Origin: an uncultured Muribaculaceae bacterium
GTDB lineage: Bacteria; Bacteroidota; Bacteroidia; Bacteroidales; Muribaculaceae
NCBI GenBank assembly: GCA_910578075.1
Contig: CAJTPK010000015.1
Location: 1-64,000, forward strand
Length of the DNA stretch: 64,000 nt
Reading direction: 5' to 3'
Under the pieces are notes generated by a model. The model made no database searches, was not told the DNA's origin, and saw only the letters and a program-made list of their open reading frames with translations. A program made the translations under genes and the position numbers. Shown here piece by piece: positions 53,834 through 61,986 of this stretch. How positions within the stretch are numbered: the first letter of the stretch is position 1; each line of letters opens with the position of its first letter.

Positions 53834-53903
53834 CCTAATTCCTAATTCCTAACTCCTAACTCCTAACTCCTAACTCCTAACTCCTAACTCCTAACTCCTA
53901 ACT
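53834..53903. repeat. Heptamer array between nadK and the CBS gene
   Basis: Two AATTCCT and seven perfect AACTCCT units (53837-53899). On the minus strand they read AGGAGTT, giving repeated AGGAG Shine-Dalgarno-like cores just upstream of nadK, although this group rarely uses such sites. Confidence 0.95.
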
Positions 53904-53908
53904 AAACA

Positions 53909-54415
53909 TCATACGCTCAATAGCGTCTTCAGCTCAAGCAGCCGCAATGCAGCAGCCTCCGAATCCCCATAGTCATTACCATAGGCAGACACCACATCAT
54001 ATCCATATCGCTCAAGGCTATGCACTGTCACAGATGGATCATCCCGTCTTACTCTCAGTGTCACTCTTACCTTCCCGCCGTCAGCGGGAACGCTCCATAA
54101 ATCAACAAGATGCGCATCCGTATCCTCAACAGCGTGCGCTATACGCGATGCGCTGTAATCGCCCGGAGCACACTCCACCGTGATCACACTGCAGTCATCG
54201 CGGGCTGCGATCATGCGTCCGATACCCTCAAGCATCGAATCCCTGTCGATCACGCCGAGAAGCTCATCACCATCCTTTACCCCAAGTCGCTGGTCAGGAC
54301 TGTCAAGAAGACGCGGCAGAACACTCACAGCCGGCATATCCGACCCCACATTCCTGTAAGGCACAAGCCCGTGAAAACCCGCTTCTCTTGAAATTATATC
54401 TTTAGCAATCATCAT
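53909..54415 (-). CDS. CBS-domain protein
   Basis: About 168 residues with two CBS-like halves: DIISREAGFHGLVPYRNVGS to LGVKDGDELLGVIDRDSMLE. The second part is ACT-like (CSVITVECAPGDYSASRIAH, TLRVRRDDPSVTVHSLERYG). CBS pairs bind adenosyl ligands. It lies upstream of nadK, as is common in Bacteroidetes; the role is unknown. The long start at 54517 adds residues from the structured leader; MMIAKDIIS at 54415 is preferred (54412 also possible). Confidence 0.78.
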   Translation of the reverse strand: MMIAKDIISREAGFHGLVPYRNVGSDMPAVSVLPRLLDSPDQRLGVKDGDELLGVIDRDSMLEGIGRMIAARDDCSVITVECAPGDYSASRIAHAVEDTDAHLVDLWSVPADGGKVRVTLRVRRDDPSVTVHSLERYGYDVVSAYGNDYGDSEAAALRLLELKTLLSV

Positions 54416-54701
54416 ATCCCTTGTATTTTTAAAATACTTCCGAAAAAATTTCCTAAATTTGCATTTGGATTGGATATATGGGGCTACCGGAGCCAATGAG
54501 GCAACGCCGCAATCCATATATTATACTATTTTAACAGAATAGAAAGGATTATTCCTCTTTTGAAATGATTATTCTATTAAAGGATTATTCCTTTTCTATT
54601 TGCAAAGTTACAAATAATATGCCAATTTAGAACTGCCTTGACTTGAATTGTTATATCCTTATAAGAATTGAAGCAAGCGGCATAACCAAAATATATTCGA
54701 T
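54416..54701. other. Divergent intergenic region with possible folded RNA and a triple direct repeat
   Basis: Stem ATATATGG/CCATATAT (54474-54521) encloses GGCT/AGCC and GGC/GCC hairpins, forming a compact three-way-junction-like element. GATTATTC occurs three times (54547-54590) beyond it. Minus-strand TAACTTTG (54609-54602) is a candidate -7 for the CBS gene. No protein gene is recognised. Confidence 0.45.
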
Positions 54702-55445
54702 ATGACACGTCTGAGTGTAAACATCAATAAGGTGGCGACACTGCGCAACGCCCGCGGAGAAAACATCCCCGATGTTGTGAAATTCGCCATCGACTGCGAG
54801 CGCTTCGGTGCGCAGGGCATAACCGTACACCCTCGTCCCGACGAGCGGCACATAACACGCCGCGATGTCTACGACCTGCGCAAGGTCGTGACAACGGAAT
54901 TCAACATCGAGGGGTATCCCACCGATGATTTCATGCGCATGGTCATTGAAGTTGCTCCGGAGCAGGTCACCTTGGTGCCTGATGCCCCGGGTGCCCTCAC
55001 ATCGAGCGCCGGATGGAACGTACTCGAAAACTCCGAATTCCTCAGTGGCATTGTGATGCGCCTTCGTCAGGCAGGAATACGCAGCTCGATATTTGTTGAC
55101 GCTGACCCACTGCAGGTAAAGGAAGCCGCTCGCATAGGCGCCGACCGCGTGGAACTATACACCAAACCCTTTGCCGACAGCTATCCCGCTTCCGAATCCG
55201 CCTCCGAAGCCTCTTCCCTGCAACTCGAAGCTGCCGTGGCTCCCTTTGTGGCGGCATCCTCCGAAGCACTCAAGCGCGGCATCGGGCTGAACGCGGGTCA
55301 CGACCTCAACCTCCACAACCTGGCCTTCTTCCGCCACAGCCTTCCCCTGCTCGATGAAGTCAGCATCGGCCACGCCATAATCTCCGACGCCCTCTATCTC
55401 GGCATAGAGCGCACCATCCGCGAATACCTCTCCTGCCTCCGCTGA
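54702..55445 (+). CDS. pdxJ: Pyridoxine 5'-phosphate synthase
   Basis: A 247-residue TIM-barrel enzyme that joins 3-amino-2-oxopropyl phosphate and deoxyxylulose 5-phosphate to make PNP. Motifs: RLSVNINKVATLRNARG, GAQGITVHPRPDERHI, VTLVPDAPGALTSSAGW, ADRVELYTKPFAD, IGLNAGHDLNLHNL and VSIGHAIISDALYLG. A short Ser/Glu/Ala-rich stretch (PASESASEASSLQ) lengthens one loop. It leads the exbB-exbD-tonB operon. Confidence 0.96.
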   Translation: MTRLSVNINKVATLRNARGENIPDVVKFAIDCERFGAQGITVHPRPDERHITRRDVYDLRKVVTTEFNIEGYPTDDFMRMVIEVAPEQVTLVPDAPGALTSSAGWNVLENSEFLSGIVMRLRQAGIRSSIFVDADPLQVKEAARIGADRVELYTKPFADSYPASESASEASSLQLEAAVAPFVAASSEALKRGIGLNAGHDLNLHNLAFFRHSLPLLDEVSIGHAIISDALYLGIERTIREYLSCLR

Positions 55446-55472
55446 AATAAATCAAAAAAAATTACCAAATAA

Positions 55473-56102
55473 ATGACTCAGACATCCCTTTCATTCTGGT
55501 CCCTGATCATGGACGGCGGCTACATCATGATTCCCCTCGCCATCCTCCTGGTCGTGACAATCTATGTCTTCACCGAGCGCTGCATAGCCATTAACCGCGC
55601 ATCCAAGGAAGACCACACTTTCATGAACCGCATCCGCGATTATGTCCACGAAGGCGACATTGACTCCGCTTTCAATCTTTGCAAAAAGACCGACACCCCC
55701 TACGCGCGCCTTATCCAGAAAGGTCTCTCCCGCATCGGACGCCCCATGAATGATGTGCTTGTGGCAATTGAAAACACCGGCAATATCGAGGTGGCGCAAC
55801 TCGGCAAAGGATTCCCCTGGCTCTCCACTACAGCCGCCGGCGCGCCTATGCTCGGATTCCTCGGCACCGTAGTCGGCATGATCCAGGCATTCTTCTCTCT
55901 TGCAAGCGCCGGAACATCAGCAAACATAACCGTCCTATCAAGCGGTATATACCAGGCTTTGGTCACCACCGTAGCCGGTCTTGTTGTCGGCATCATCGCG
56001 CTTTTCGCCTATAACTATCTTGTGGCACGCGTAAACCGCGTCATGAACTCCCTCGAAACAAAGACCATGGAATTCATGGATCTTCTCAACGAACCCTGCT
56101 GA
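55473..56102 (+). CDS. exbB: MotA/TolQ/ExbB proton-channel family protein
   Basis: A 209-residue inner-membrane protein with three helices: the first near MIPLAILLVVTIYVFTERC, then AGAPMLGFLGTVVGMIQAFF and ALVTTVAGLVVGIIALFAYN. It powers TonB with ExbD, next 5 nt downstream. TolQ is an alternative name; the tonB neighbour favours ExbB. Confidence 0.93.
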   Translation: MTQTSLSFWSLIMDGGYIMIPLAILLVVTIYVFTERCIAINRASKEDHTFMNRIRDYVHEGDIDSAFNLCKKTDTPYARLIQKGLSRIGRPMNDVLVAIENTGNIEVAQLGKGFPWLSTTAAGAPMLGFLGTVVGMIQAFFSLASAGTSANITVLSSGIYQALVTTVAGLVVGIIALFAYNYLVARVNRVMNSLETKTMEFMDLLNEPC

Positions 56103-56107
56103 CATAT

Positions 56108-56557
56108 ATGGCTCTCAAAAGAAACTTCCAATCACTGGAGACCTTCTCCATGTCGTCGATGACAGACGTGATCTTCCTGCTGCTCATCTTCTTCATGGTG
56201 ACCTCCACAATCATTTTCCCCGCGGCTATAGATGTGAACCTCCCGCAGAGCAGCGAGCAGACCTCCCTGAAACCTGTCACGGAAGTTTATATCGACGCTG
56301 AGAAAAACATCTTCCTGGTGGAAGACCGCAACGACTCCACCCACACCCTTTCCGAACCCGTGGCGATAACCCTCGATGATCTTGCCGTCAGGCTTACCGC
56401 GATACAGCAGAAAGATTCGCTCCGCTCAGTGGCATTATATGCCGACAGCCTTGTGGATTACGGAAAAGTGGTGGGCATTCTCGACATGGCGGCTCGCCAG
56501 AATCTTAAGATGGTGCTCGCGACACGCGCCAAAGCTCCGGCTCAACCGGCAAAATAA
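56108..56557 (+). CDS. exbD: ExbD/TolR-family biopolymer transport protein
   Basis: A 149-residue protein with an N-terminal cytoplasmic tail, one helix (DVIFLLLIFFMVTSTIIFP, with the conserved proton-path Asp of MTDVIF) and a periplasmic domain (SVALYADSLVDYGKVVGILD). Partner of the ExbB upstream. It stops 1 nt before the tonB ATG. Confidence 0.93.
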   Translation: MALKRNFQSLETFSMSSMTDVIFLLLIFFMVTSTIIFPAAIDVNLPQSSEQTSLKPVTEVYIDAEKNIFLVEDRNDSTHTLSEPVAITLDDLAVRLTAIQQKDSLRSVALYADSLVDYGKVVGILDMAARQNLKMVLATRAKAPAQPAK

Positions 56558-56558
56558 A

Positions 56559-57299
56559 ATGAACAGACAGCAGAAAGATCAGACCATAGCGGCTGCGATC
56601 ACCTTTCTGGTGACGCTCCTTATATTGCTATCCCTTTTCCTCGGCGGCGTCACGTTCGACCGCGAGCAACTCGCCGTGCAATCAACGCCCGAGATTCTGC
56701 CTGAAGAGGATGAGCTGTTCCTCGAACCCGAAATCCTCAAGGATCTCGGTGAGGAAGACGCTGTTCACAACGATGCGCCCGCCAAGGCATTCCAGGGCGA
56801 TCCGGAGCCGGCAAAGACCGACAACACCAAACTCGTTGTCAAAGGGGAGAATCCCAAACCCGCGCCACCCGTAGAGAAACTGGTGAGCACAAAGAAAGAG
56901 AGTCCGGTCAAAACGACGGAACCATCCATCAGCAAGGAAGAGAAGCAGAAAGTGACATCCACTGTGGCTAAAGGTTTCTCGAGCCGCAACGGTTCCAAGG
57001 AAGGCACTTCCGGCACAGCCGGTGCCGGAGGCACCGGCATGGGCATCACCGGCAATGCTGCCGGCCGCACATTCAAGGGTTGTCCCAAACCCGACGTCAC
57101 CCTCCGCAACAAAACCACAGTCACCGTCTCTGTTGTCATTGATGCCGAAGGCAACGTCACCTCCGCCAAAGCTTCCGGAGGAGCTTCCGCCGCCATCCGT
57201 CGCGCCTGCGAGCAGGCAGCCCGCGGCGCCAAATGGAGCGCCAAGAAAGGCGCCGGCGAAACCCGCGGCTCCATCACATTCACCATCACCCCCCGCTGA
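56559..57299 (+). CDS. TonB-like energy transducer
   Basis: A 246-residue protein: short cytoplasmic N-terminus, one membrane helix (ITFLVTLLILLSLFLGGVTF), a long charged periplasmic linker and a C-terminal TonB-like domain (TTVTVSVVIDAEGNVTSAKA, GAKWSAKKGAGETRGSITFT). The linker is rich in Lys/Pro/Glu and later Gly. It couples the ExbBD motor to receptors such as SusC. The C-terminal domain is weakly conserved, so TolA-like is possible. A start within exbD is ruled out by family length. Confidence 0.85.
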   Translation: MNRQQKDQTIAAAITFLVTLLILLSLFLGGVTFDREQLAVQSTPEILPEEDELFLEPEILKDLGEEDAVHNDAPAKAFQGDPEPAKTDNTKLVVKGENPKPAPPVEKLVSTKKESPVKTTEPSISKEEKQKVTSTVAKGFSSRNGSKEGTSGTAGAGGTGMGITGNAAGRTFKGCPKPDVTLRNKTTVTVSVVIDAEGNVTSAKASGGASAAIRRACEQAARGAKWSAKKGAGETRGSITFTITPR

Positions 57300-57630
57300 T
57301 CCGAACCTCCTCCAGCCTAACGGCTCACCATCATCAGCTAAAGAAATCAGATGCGAAAGGCAGCTTCCCACGAAGTTGCCTTTCGCATCATATCCCCAGT
57401 AGCCCCATTAGCCCCAGCTGCCCCATTGGCCCCATCACCCCTCGCCCTCTAATATTTGCCAAATCCTTGCATTTTAATATCTTTTAACTATTTTTAACTA
57501 TTGGGGGGGGGTAATTCGGATTTTTATGCTTATCTTTGCCCCGCAGTTGGTAAGAAAACTACATTTCTTTTTTGACTTGAACCTGTTCTCCCACCTGCAT
57601 AAAGTTGCCAAATCAGACATTGCCTCATAG
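57300..57630 (+). other. Intergenic region upstream of the pilus operon
   Basis: Contains a 16-bp-plus hairpin (57351-57388; ATGCGAAAGGCA pairing with TGCCTTTCGCAT, no T-run), a CCCCA-rich stretch near 57395-57440, a run of nine G (57503-57511) and TATCTTTG (57531-57538), a -7 element for the pilus operon. No gene is visible. Confidence 0.6.
57503..57538 (+). promoter_or_regulatory. Pilus operon promoter with nine-G tract in the -33 region
   Basis: TATCTTTG at 57531-57538 is the -7 box. The G9 run ends 19 nt upstream, at the position where TTTG would be expected, and no TTTG is present. Length change in the run could alter promoter strength. Confidence 0.5.
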
Positions 57631-57747
57631 TATACCACTGGTATACAGAGAATTTATAATAACAACTGAAATATCATATGCGTACCAACATATGATATGA
57701 TATTGCCAAACAAACTGACGCGGATCATATGCGTACCAACATATGAT
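57631..57747 (+). promoter_or_regulatory. Three palindromic sites in the pilus operon leader
   Basis: GTATACC-ACT-GGTATAC at 57631-57647, and two identical 24-bp copies of ATCATATG-N8-CATATGAT at 57673-57696 and 57724-57747 (51 bp apart, identical 8-nt centres). They may be operators or RNA hairpins in a leader of about 230 nt. Confidence 0.7.
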
Positions 57748-57772
57748 TTGCCAATTCAACCATACAACAGAT

Positions 57773-58369
57773 ATGAAAGCTTTTTGCAGTATCTTTATTT
57801 TATTATTGACAACGCTATCGCTACCGGCGCAAGTTGCCATCAAGACCAACGTCCTCTACGACGCGACAACCACCCCCAACCTTGGCGTGGAAGTTGGTGT
57901 GGGCGGAAAATCGACGGTCAACCTTGTCTATGGTCTCAACCCCTGGAAATTTAATTCATCCTCGCATGGAGACCGCTACGCAAAACATTGGATCCTTATG
58001 CCGGAATACCGCTGGTGGCCCTGTTCTCGCTTCAATGGCCATTTCTTCGGTGTGCACGCCTTCGGTGGACAGATGAACGTGGCTAACGTATCGCTTCCGA
58101 TCCCGGGCGGCTTCTTCAAGGGCATCAATCTTACTTCAGCGGCAAAGACAGGCAGATACCAGGGCGAGTTTGCCGGTGTCGGTCTGACCTACGGATACCA
58201 GTGGCCCCTGTCGCGCCATTGGAACCTTGAGGCGGAGATCGGCGCCGGATACGGTCATGTCTGGTATGACCGGTTCCCCTGCGGGGAATGCGGGGCAAAG
58301 ATGAGCTCCGGACACACCAACTACGCCGGCATAACCAAGCTCGGCCTTTCCATCATGTACATATTCTGA
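57773..58369 (+). CDS. DUF3575 family outer-membrane beta-barrel-like protein
   Basis: A 198-residue secreted protein (MKAFCSIFILLLTTLSLPAQ signal). DUF3575 pattern: VAIKTNVLYDATTTPNLGVE, VNLVYGLNPWKF, HWILMPEYRWWPCSRFNGHF, GEFAGVGLTYGYQWPLSRHW, ending FSIMYIF-like LGLSIMYIF. These proteins open many Bacteroidetes fimbrial operons. An ATG at 57743 would sit inside the palindrome; MKAFCS at 57773 gives the signal peptide. Confidence 0.88.
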   Translation: MKAFCSIFILLLTTLSLPAQVAIKTNVLYDATTTPNLGVEVGVGGKSTVNLVYGLNPWKFNSSSHGDRYAKHWILMPEYRWWPCSRFNGHFFGVHAFGGQMNVANVSLPIPGGFFKGINLTSAAKTGRYQGEFAGVGLTYGYQWPLSRHWNLEAEIGAGYGHVWYDRFPCGECGAKMSSGHTNYAGITKLGLSIMYIF

Positions 58370-58385
58370 CAAATATCCCGAAAAC

Positions 58386-59861
58386 ATGAAACGCATCAAA
58401 ATAATGATGGCGGCGGCAGCTGCCATTCTTACAGCCGTATATTCATATGCCGCCGAACCGGCTGGCATTAAGGTGTCGAACACTGTGGCAAGCCGCGTTG
58501 ACGGCGACCTACGTCTCACCGCTGACATAAACCTCGACGCCATGAAACTGAAATCGAACTCGCAGGTATATATCACTCCGGTTATTGAGGATAATTCCGG
58601 TAATTCATTCGTCATGCCGTCGGTGCTGATCAACGGACACGCGATGCAGATCGCTTATGAGCGTCACAGCCTTGGCGGCGACGCCCGCAAAAATCATGAC
58701 GTCGCCATGGCTGTGAAGCGCCGCAATGGCAAAAGCCAGACTGTCAGCTACCTTTCATCCGCTCCTCTCGAGAAATGGATGTGGAACCCGGCAGCTTCGG
58801 TGAAATGGGTGGTTGACACTTGCGGTTGCGGACGCCTGAACGGGTCTGCCGCCGGCGACCCGTCGGAGTTGGGACTCAATCCCGCAGGCAAACTGCGTGT
58901 GGCTTACGTGACACCCGCCGTTACTGAACTTCCTGTCGCCATTCATGAAGGTAACGCGCAAGTACGGTTCGAAGTGTCGCGCTCCGAGCTCCACGCCGAA
59001 CCTTACACCTGCCGAAACGGTCAGAAAATCGATAACCGCGCGGAACTGAAAGTTATCGACGACTCGATCTCATATGCCCTCAGCGATAAGAATGTTGAGA
59101 TTGCTAAAATAAAGATCTGCGGTTATGCCTCTCCGGAGGGTCCGTATCTCAACAACCAGCAGCTCTCCACCGACCGCTCCCGCGCACTCTCGGAATATAT
59201 CGCGGCAAGATACAAGCTCCCGGCGGAGAAAAGTGAATTTGACGCAGTGCCTGAAAACTGGGCAGGATTCCGCGAGCAGGTGCTGAAGTCTCCGATCCTT
59301 TCCGTCACACAGCGCAACGATCTTCTTGAACTCATCGACCGACCGGTATACGGTCCTTCAGACTATGATGCCAAGGAGAAGGAGCTTCGCACAAATCCGA
59401 AATTCGCAGGTCTGTTTAAATCGACAATTCTTCCTGAATGGTTCCCGGCTCTGCGCGCTACAAAATTCGAGATCTCCACACGCCTCAAACCCCTTTCCGA
59501 CGAGGAATTGGCAGAGGTTATGAAGCACACTCCGGAGAAGATGTCACTAAACCAGATGTTCCGCGTTGCAAAGCTCTATCCGGAAGGATCCGATGATTTC
59601 AACCGTGCCATCTCCACAGCCCTGCGCTTCTTCCCGGAAGATCCCACCGCAAATCTCAATGCAGCGGCAGCGAGCCTGAAAAACGGTGACCTGGAGAAAG
59701 CAGCCGAGCTGCTGAAGAAAGCAGGCGACTCACCGGAGGCTGACAATGCCCGTGGCATACTTGCCACCTGGAACGGAGAAATGGAGGATGCCGCCCGACT
59801 CTTCAAACACGCAGGAACTCTTCCCGAAGCCGCCAAGAACCTCGAGATGCTCGGCAAATAA
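58386..59861 (+). CDS. DUF3868 protein with OmpA-like and TPR parts
   Basis: A 491-residue secreted protein (signal MKRIKIMMAAAAAILTAVYS). Residues ~25-190 are DUF3868-type. An OmpA-like peptidoglycan-binding motif (AKIKICGYASPEGPYLNNQQ, LSTDRSRALSEYI) lies near 240, and the C-terminal third is helical repeats (NLNAAAASLKNGDLEKAAEL, ARGILATWNGEMEDAARLF). Second gene of the type V pilus operon, likely an outer-membrane assembly or anchoring factor. The role is inferred from context. Confidence 0.87.
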   Translation: MKRIKIMMAAAAAILTAVYSYAAEPAGIKVSNTVASRVDGDLRLTADINLDAMKLKSNSQVYITPVIEDNSGNSFVMPSVLINGHAMQIAYERHSLGGDARKNHDVAMAVKRRNGKSQTVSYLSSAPLEKWMWNPAASVKWVVDTCGCGRLNGSAAGDPSELGLNPAGKLRVAYVTPAVTELPVAIHEGNAQVRFEVSRSELHAEPYTCRNGQKIDNRAELKVIDDSISYALSDKNVEIAKIKICGYASPEGPYLNNQQLSTDRSRALSEYIAARYKLPAEKSEFDAVPENWAGFREQVLKSPILSVTQRNDLLELIDRPVYGPSDYDAKEKELRTNPKFAGLFKSTILPEWFPALRATKFEISTRLKPLSDEELAEVMKHTPEKMSLNQMFRVAKLYPEGSDDFNRAISTALRFFPEDPTANLNAAAASLKNGDLEKAAELLKKAGDSPEADNARGILATWNGEMEDAARLFKHAGTLPEAAKNLEMLGK

Positions 59862-59935
59862 TACAGACAAGCAAGACTGTCTTTTAAAAGAATCTCAAAA
59901 TAAATATCAATTAAAACAATTTTAATTAAAAAACG

Positions 59936-61879
59936 ATGAAGAAAAGTTTTCTTTATGGAGCAATGACCACCGGCTTGCTCTTCACCGCTTGTAATTCAGA
60001 CGCTCCCCTCGCACCCGAAGAGGGCGGTTCTGTAGCTGAAATTGACAAGACAATGTTCGTGAAACTTGCCATCCACGGTAGCGAAGGCATGGGCACCCGT
60101 GCCGCAGCTGATGACGGAAATCCTGTAGAGGGCACAGATTTCGAAGATGGAACAGGCAACGAGTCAAAAGTTTCTAACGCTTATTTCGTATTCTATGATG
60201 CTGCCGGCAATGTTGTAGGCGACATCGTGAATGTTCCCGTATCCCAGATGAAAGAGGAAGTGGGCACAGACGGCACAGTAGAGAAATTCTATGCACATAC
60301 TGTAGAAGTTTCCGTTCCCAAGGGTCAGACAACCCCGACACAGGTGGTATGCTACATCAACCCGCTTACTCCCGCCGCTCTCAAGAGCGACCTCCAGACC
60401 GTGCAGACTGTAACCCGTTCAGAGGTGACAAGCGATACCGGCTTCCCGATGTCAAACTCAGTTTACTACCTCAACAATGCAGGAGATCCTGTGATCACCG
60501 TTGATGTAAATGGTAAACTTTATGACACACCCGAGGAAGCAGAGGGTGCTCCCGCTGTTGACATCTACGTAGAGCGTTACGCTTCCAAGCTCGCTTTCTC
60601 TGCTGCCGAAGCTGAGGCTTACACTACCCACACATCAGTAGTAAGCACAGACGGAACTGCAACCGAGACTCCCGTAACCCTCAGCTTCGTGGCTGACCGC
60701 TGGGCTCTCAACGCAGAGGCTACCTCTACATATGTCCTCAAAAGCTTCCGTCAGCCCTCAGACAACGGTCAGATCCTGGGTACAAGCTACACCTTTGCTG
60801 CTCTTAACACTGTAATCAACGGAACAGGCGCAACAGCGACATCTTGGGCTTGGAACAACTCTAACTACCATCGCTCATACTGGGCTGTTTCTCCCGCTTA
60901 CTTCACAGAGACCTATCCCACAGTTGCCGATGACCTGAAAGACGGCACATGGGCTGGTCAGCAGAAATATTACACTCTCGCTGATCTTAACGCAGGCGCC
61001 GGTTTCGCAGGAAACAACACTACCGCTCAGTATTTCCGTGAGACAACTGTAGGTTCACGAGCACTTGCATCCGAGAACCCCCGCGCTGCTATGCCCGCCG
61101 TTATCCTCGTTGGTCACTACACAGTGGCTGTCAATGGCACAGATGCCGGTCAGAAGAGCTTCTACACTTACCTCAAAGGCAGTGATGACAAACCTCTCGT
61201 TTACTTCGAGGCTGACGCACAAGGTAACAGCGAGGTAGCAGGTGGTGAGTCAATGATCAACCGCTTCTTCAACGCTCTTACAGTTCTTTACAAGAAAGAC
61301 GGTGACAAATATGTCCGTTTCAACCCTGCTGATGCAACAGACAAGGCTAAACTTCTCTCAATTCTTGAGATCGCAGATCCCGCCGATGAGGTAGCTACTG
61401 ATGTAGCAGCTCGTTTCCGTACACTTCAGCTCAAGGCAAATGCCAACACAACCGGTATCTATATTGCCAATGGCAACGGATATGAGGAGATCGGCACAGG
61501 TGAAGGCATGGTTTCTATTCTTGATGCAAACAAAGCTCTCTACCAGCAGGTTGGTATGGCTGCTTACTACATCAACGGTGCTGCATACTTCAACATCCCC
61601 GTGCTTCACTACGGCTGGTACCGTGCAGGCAATCCCAACGCCGCTGCAGGTGCTACAGGCAACATCGACTGGAACAAGGTTAACGTCGGTGACTTCGGTA
61701 TGGTCCGCAACCACTCTTACAAGGTTAACGTAAGCAAGATCGCCGGTCTCGGCACAGGTATCGCAGGTGTTGATGATCCTATCGTTCCGCCGGCTGACAC
61801 CAAAGAGCAGTATATCAGCTACCGCGTCAACATCCTGAAATGGGCTGTTGTTCCCACTCAGAACGTAGAACTCAACTAA
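59936..61879 (+). CDS. Mfa1-like major fimbrial subunit (type V pilin)
   Basis: A 647-residue lipoprotein precursor; the signal ends LLFTAC (Cys 19). A cleavage site in GTRAAADD (Arg 55) fits gingipain-like maturation, which exposes an N-terminal groove for strand exchange. The body is Ala/Thr/Gly-rich beta-sandwich; the C-terminus YRVNILKWAVVPTQNVELN resembles a donor strand (Mfa1 has ...W...). Codons favour highly expressed types. The leader is A-rich. It would form the shaft; followed by a hairpin at 61898-61923. Confidence 0.9.
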   Translation: MKKSFLYGAMTTGLLFTACNSDAPLAPEEGGSVAEIDKTMFVKLAIHGSEGMGTRAAADDGNPVEGTDFEDGTGNESKVSNAYFVFYDAAGNVVGDIVNVPVSQMKEEVGTDGTVEKFYAHTVEVSVPKGQTTPTQVVCYINPLTPAALKSDLQTVQTVTRSEVTSDTGFPMSNSVYYLNNAGDPVITVDVNGKLYDTPEEAEGAPAVDIYVERYASKLAFSAAEAEAYTTHTSVVSTDGTATETPVTLSFVADRWALNAEATSTYVLKSFRQPSDNGQILGTSYTFAALNTVINGTGATATSWAWNNSNYHRSYWAVSPAYFTETYPTVADDLKDGTWAGQQKYYTLADLNAGAGFAGNNTTAQYFRETTVGSRALASENPRAAMPAVILVGHYTVAVNGTDAGQKSFYTYLKGSDDKPLVYFEADAQGNSEVAGGESMINRFFNALTVLYKKDGDKYVRFNPADATDKAKLLSILEIADPADEVATDVAARFRTLQLKANANTTGIYIANGNGYEEIGTGEGMVSILDANKALYQQVGMAAYYINGAAYFNIPVLHYGWYRAGNPNAAAGATGNIDWNKVNVGDFGMVRNHSYKVNVSKIAGLGTGIAGVDDPIVPPADTKEQYISYRVNILKWAVVPTQNVELN

Positions 61880-61897
61880 TTATCATCTCCCCACAGG

Positions 61898-61923
61898 GAC
61901 ACAGGGCCTGACCGCCCTGTGTC
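61898..61923 (+). other. Perfect hairpin between pilin and anchor genes
   Basis: A perfect 10-bp stem (GACACAGGGC/GCCCTGTGTC) with loop CTGACC, no T-run. It may reduce downstream transcription or protect the pilin mRNA. Confidence 0.7.
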
Positions 61924-61986
61924 TCACCAGTCTCCGGATGCAAGCGCATTTCCGGGGAAAACACAACAGAATCAAAGGAAACAACA

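Noticed and set aside
54454..54461. TAAATTTG as a promoter for pdxJ
   Set aside because: More than 240 nt from the start and lacks a -33 box; kept only as a possible start for a small RNA.
54418..54517. N-terminal extension of the CBS protein
   Set aside because: Encoded by the possible folded element, not like the family, and MMIAKDIIS begins the recognisable domain.
55180..55235. Ser/Glu/Ala-rich loop in pdxJ as a third copy of the 27-nt repeat
   Set aside because: No 27-nt period or matching codons; only a low-complexity loop.
56376..56558. Longer TonB reading frame starting inside exbD
   Set aside because: It overlaps exbD in another frame; a normal membrane-anchor N-terminus starts at 56559.
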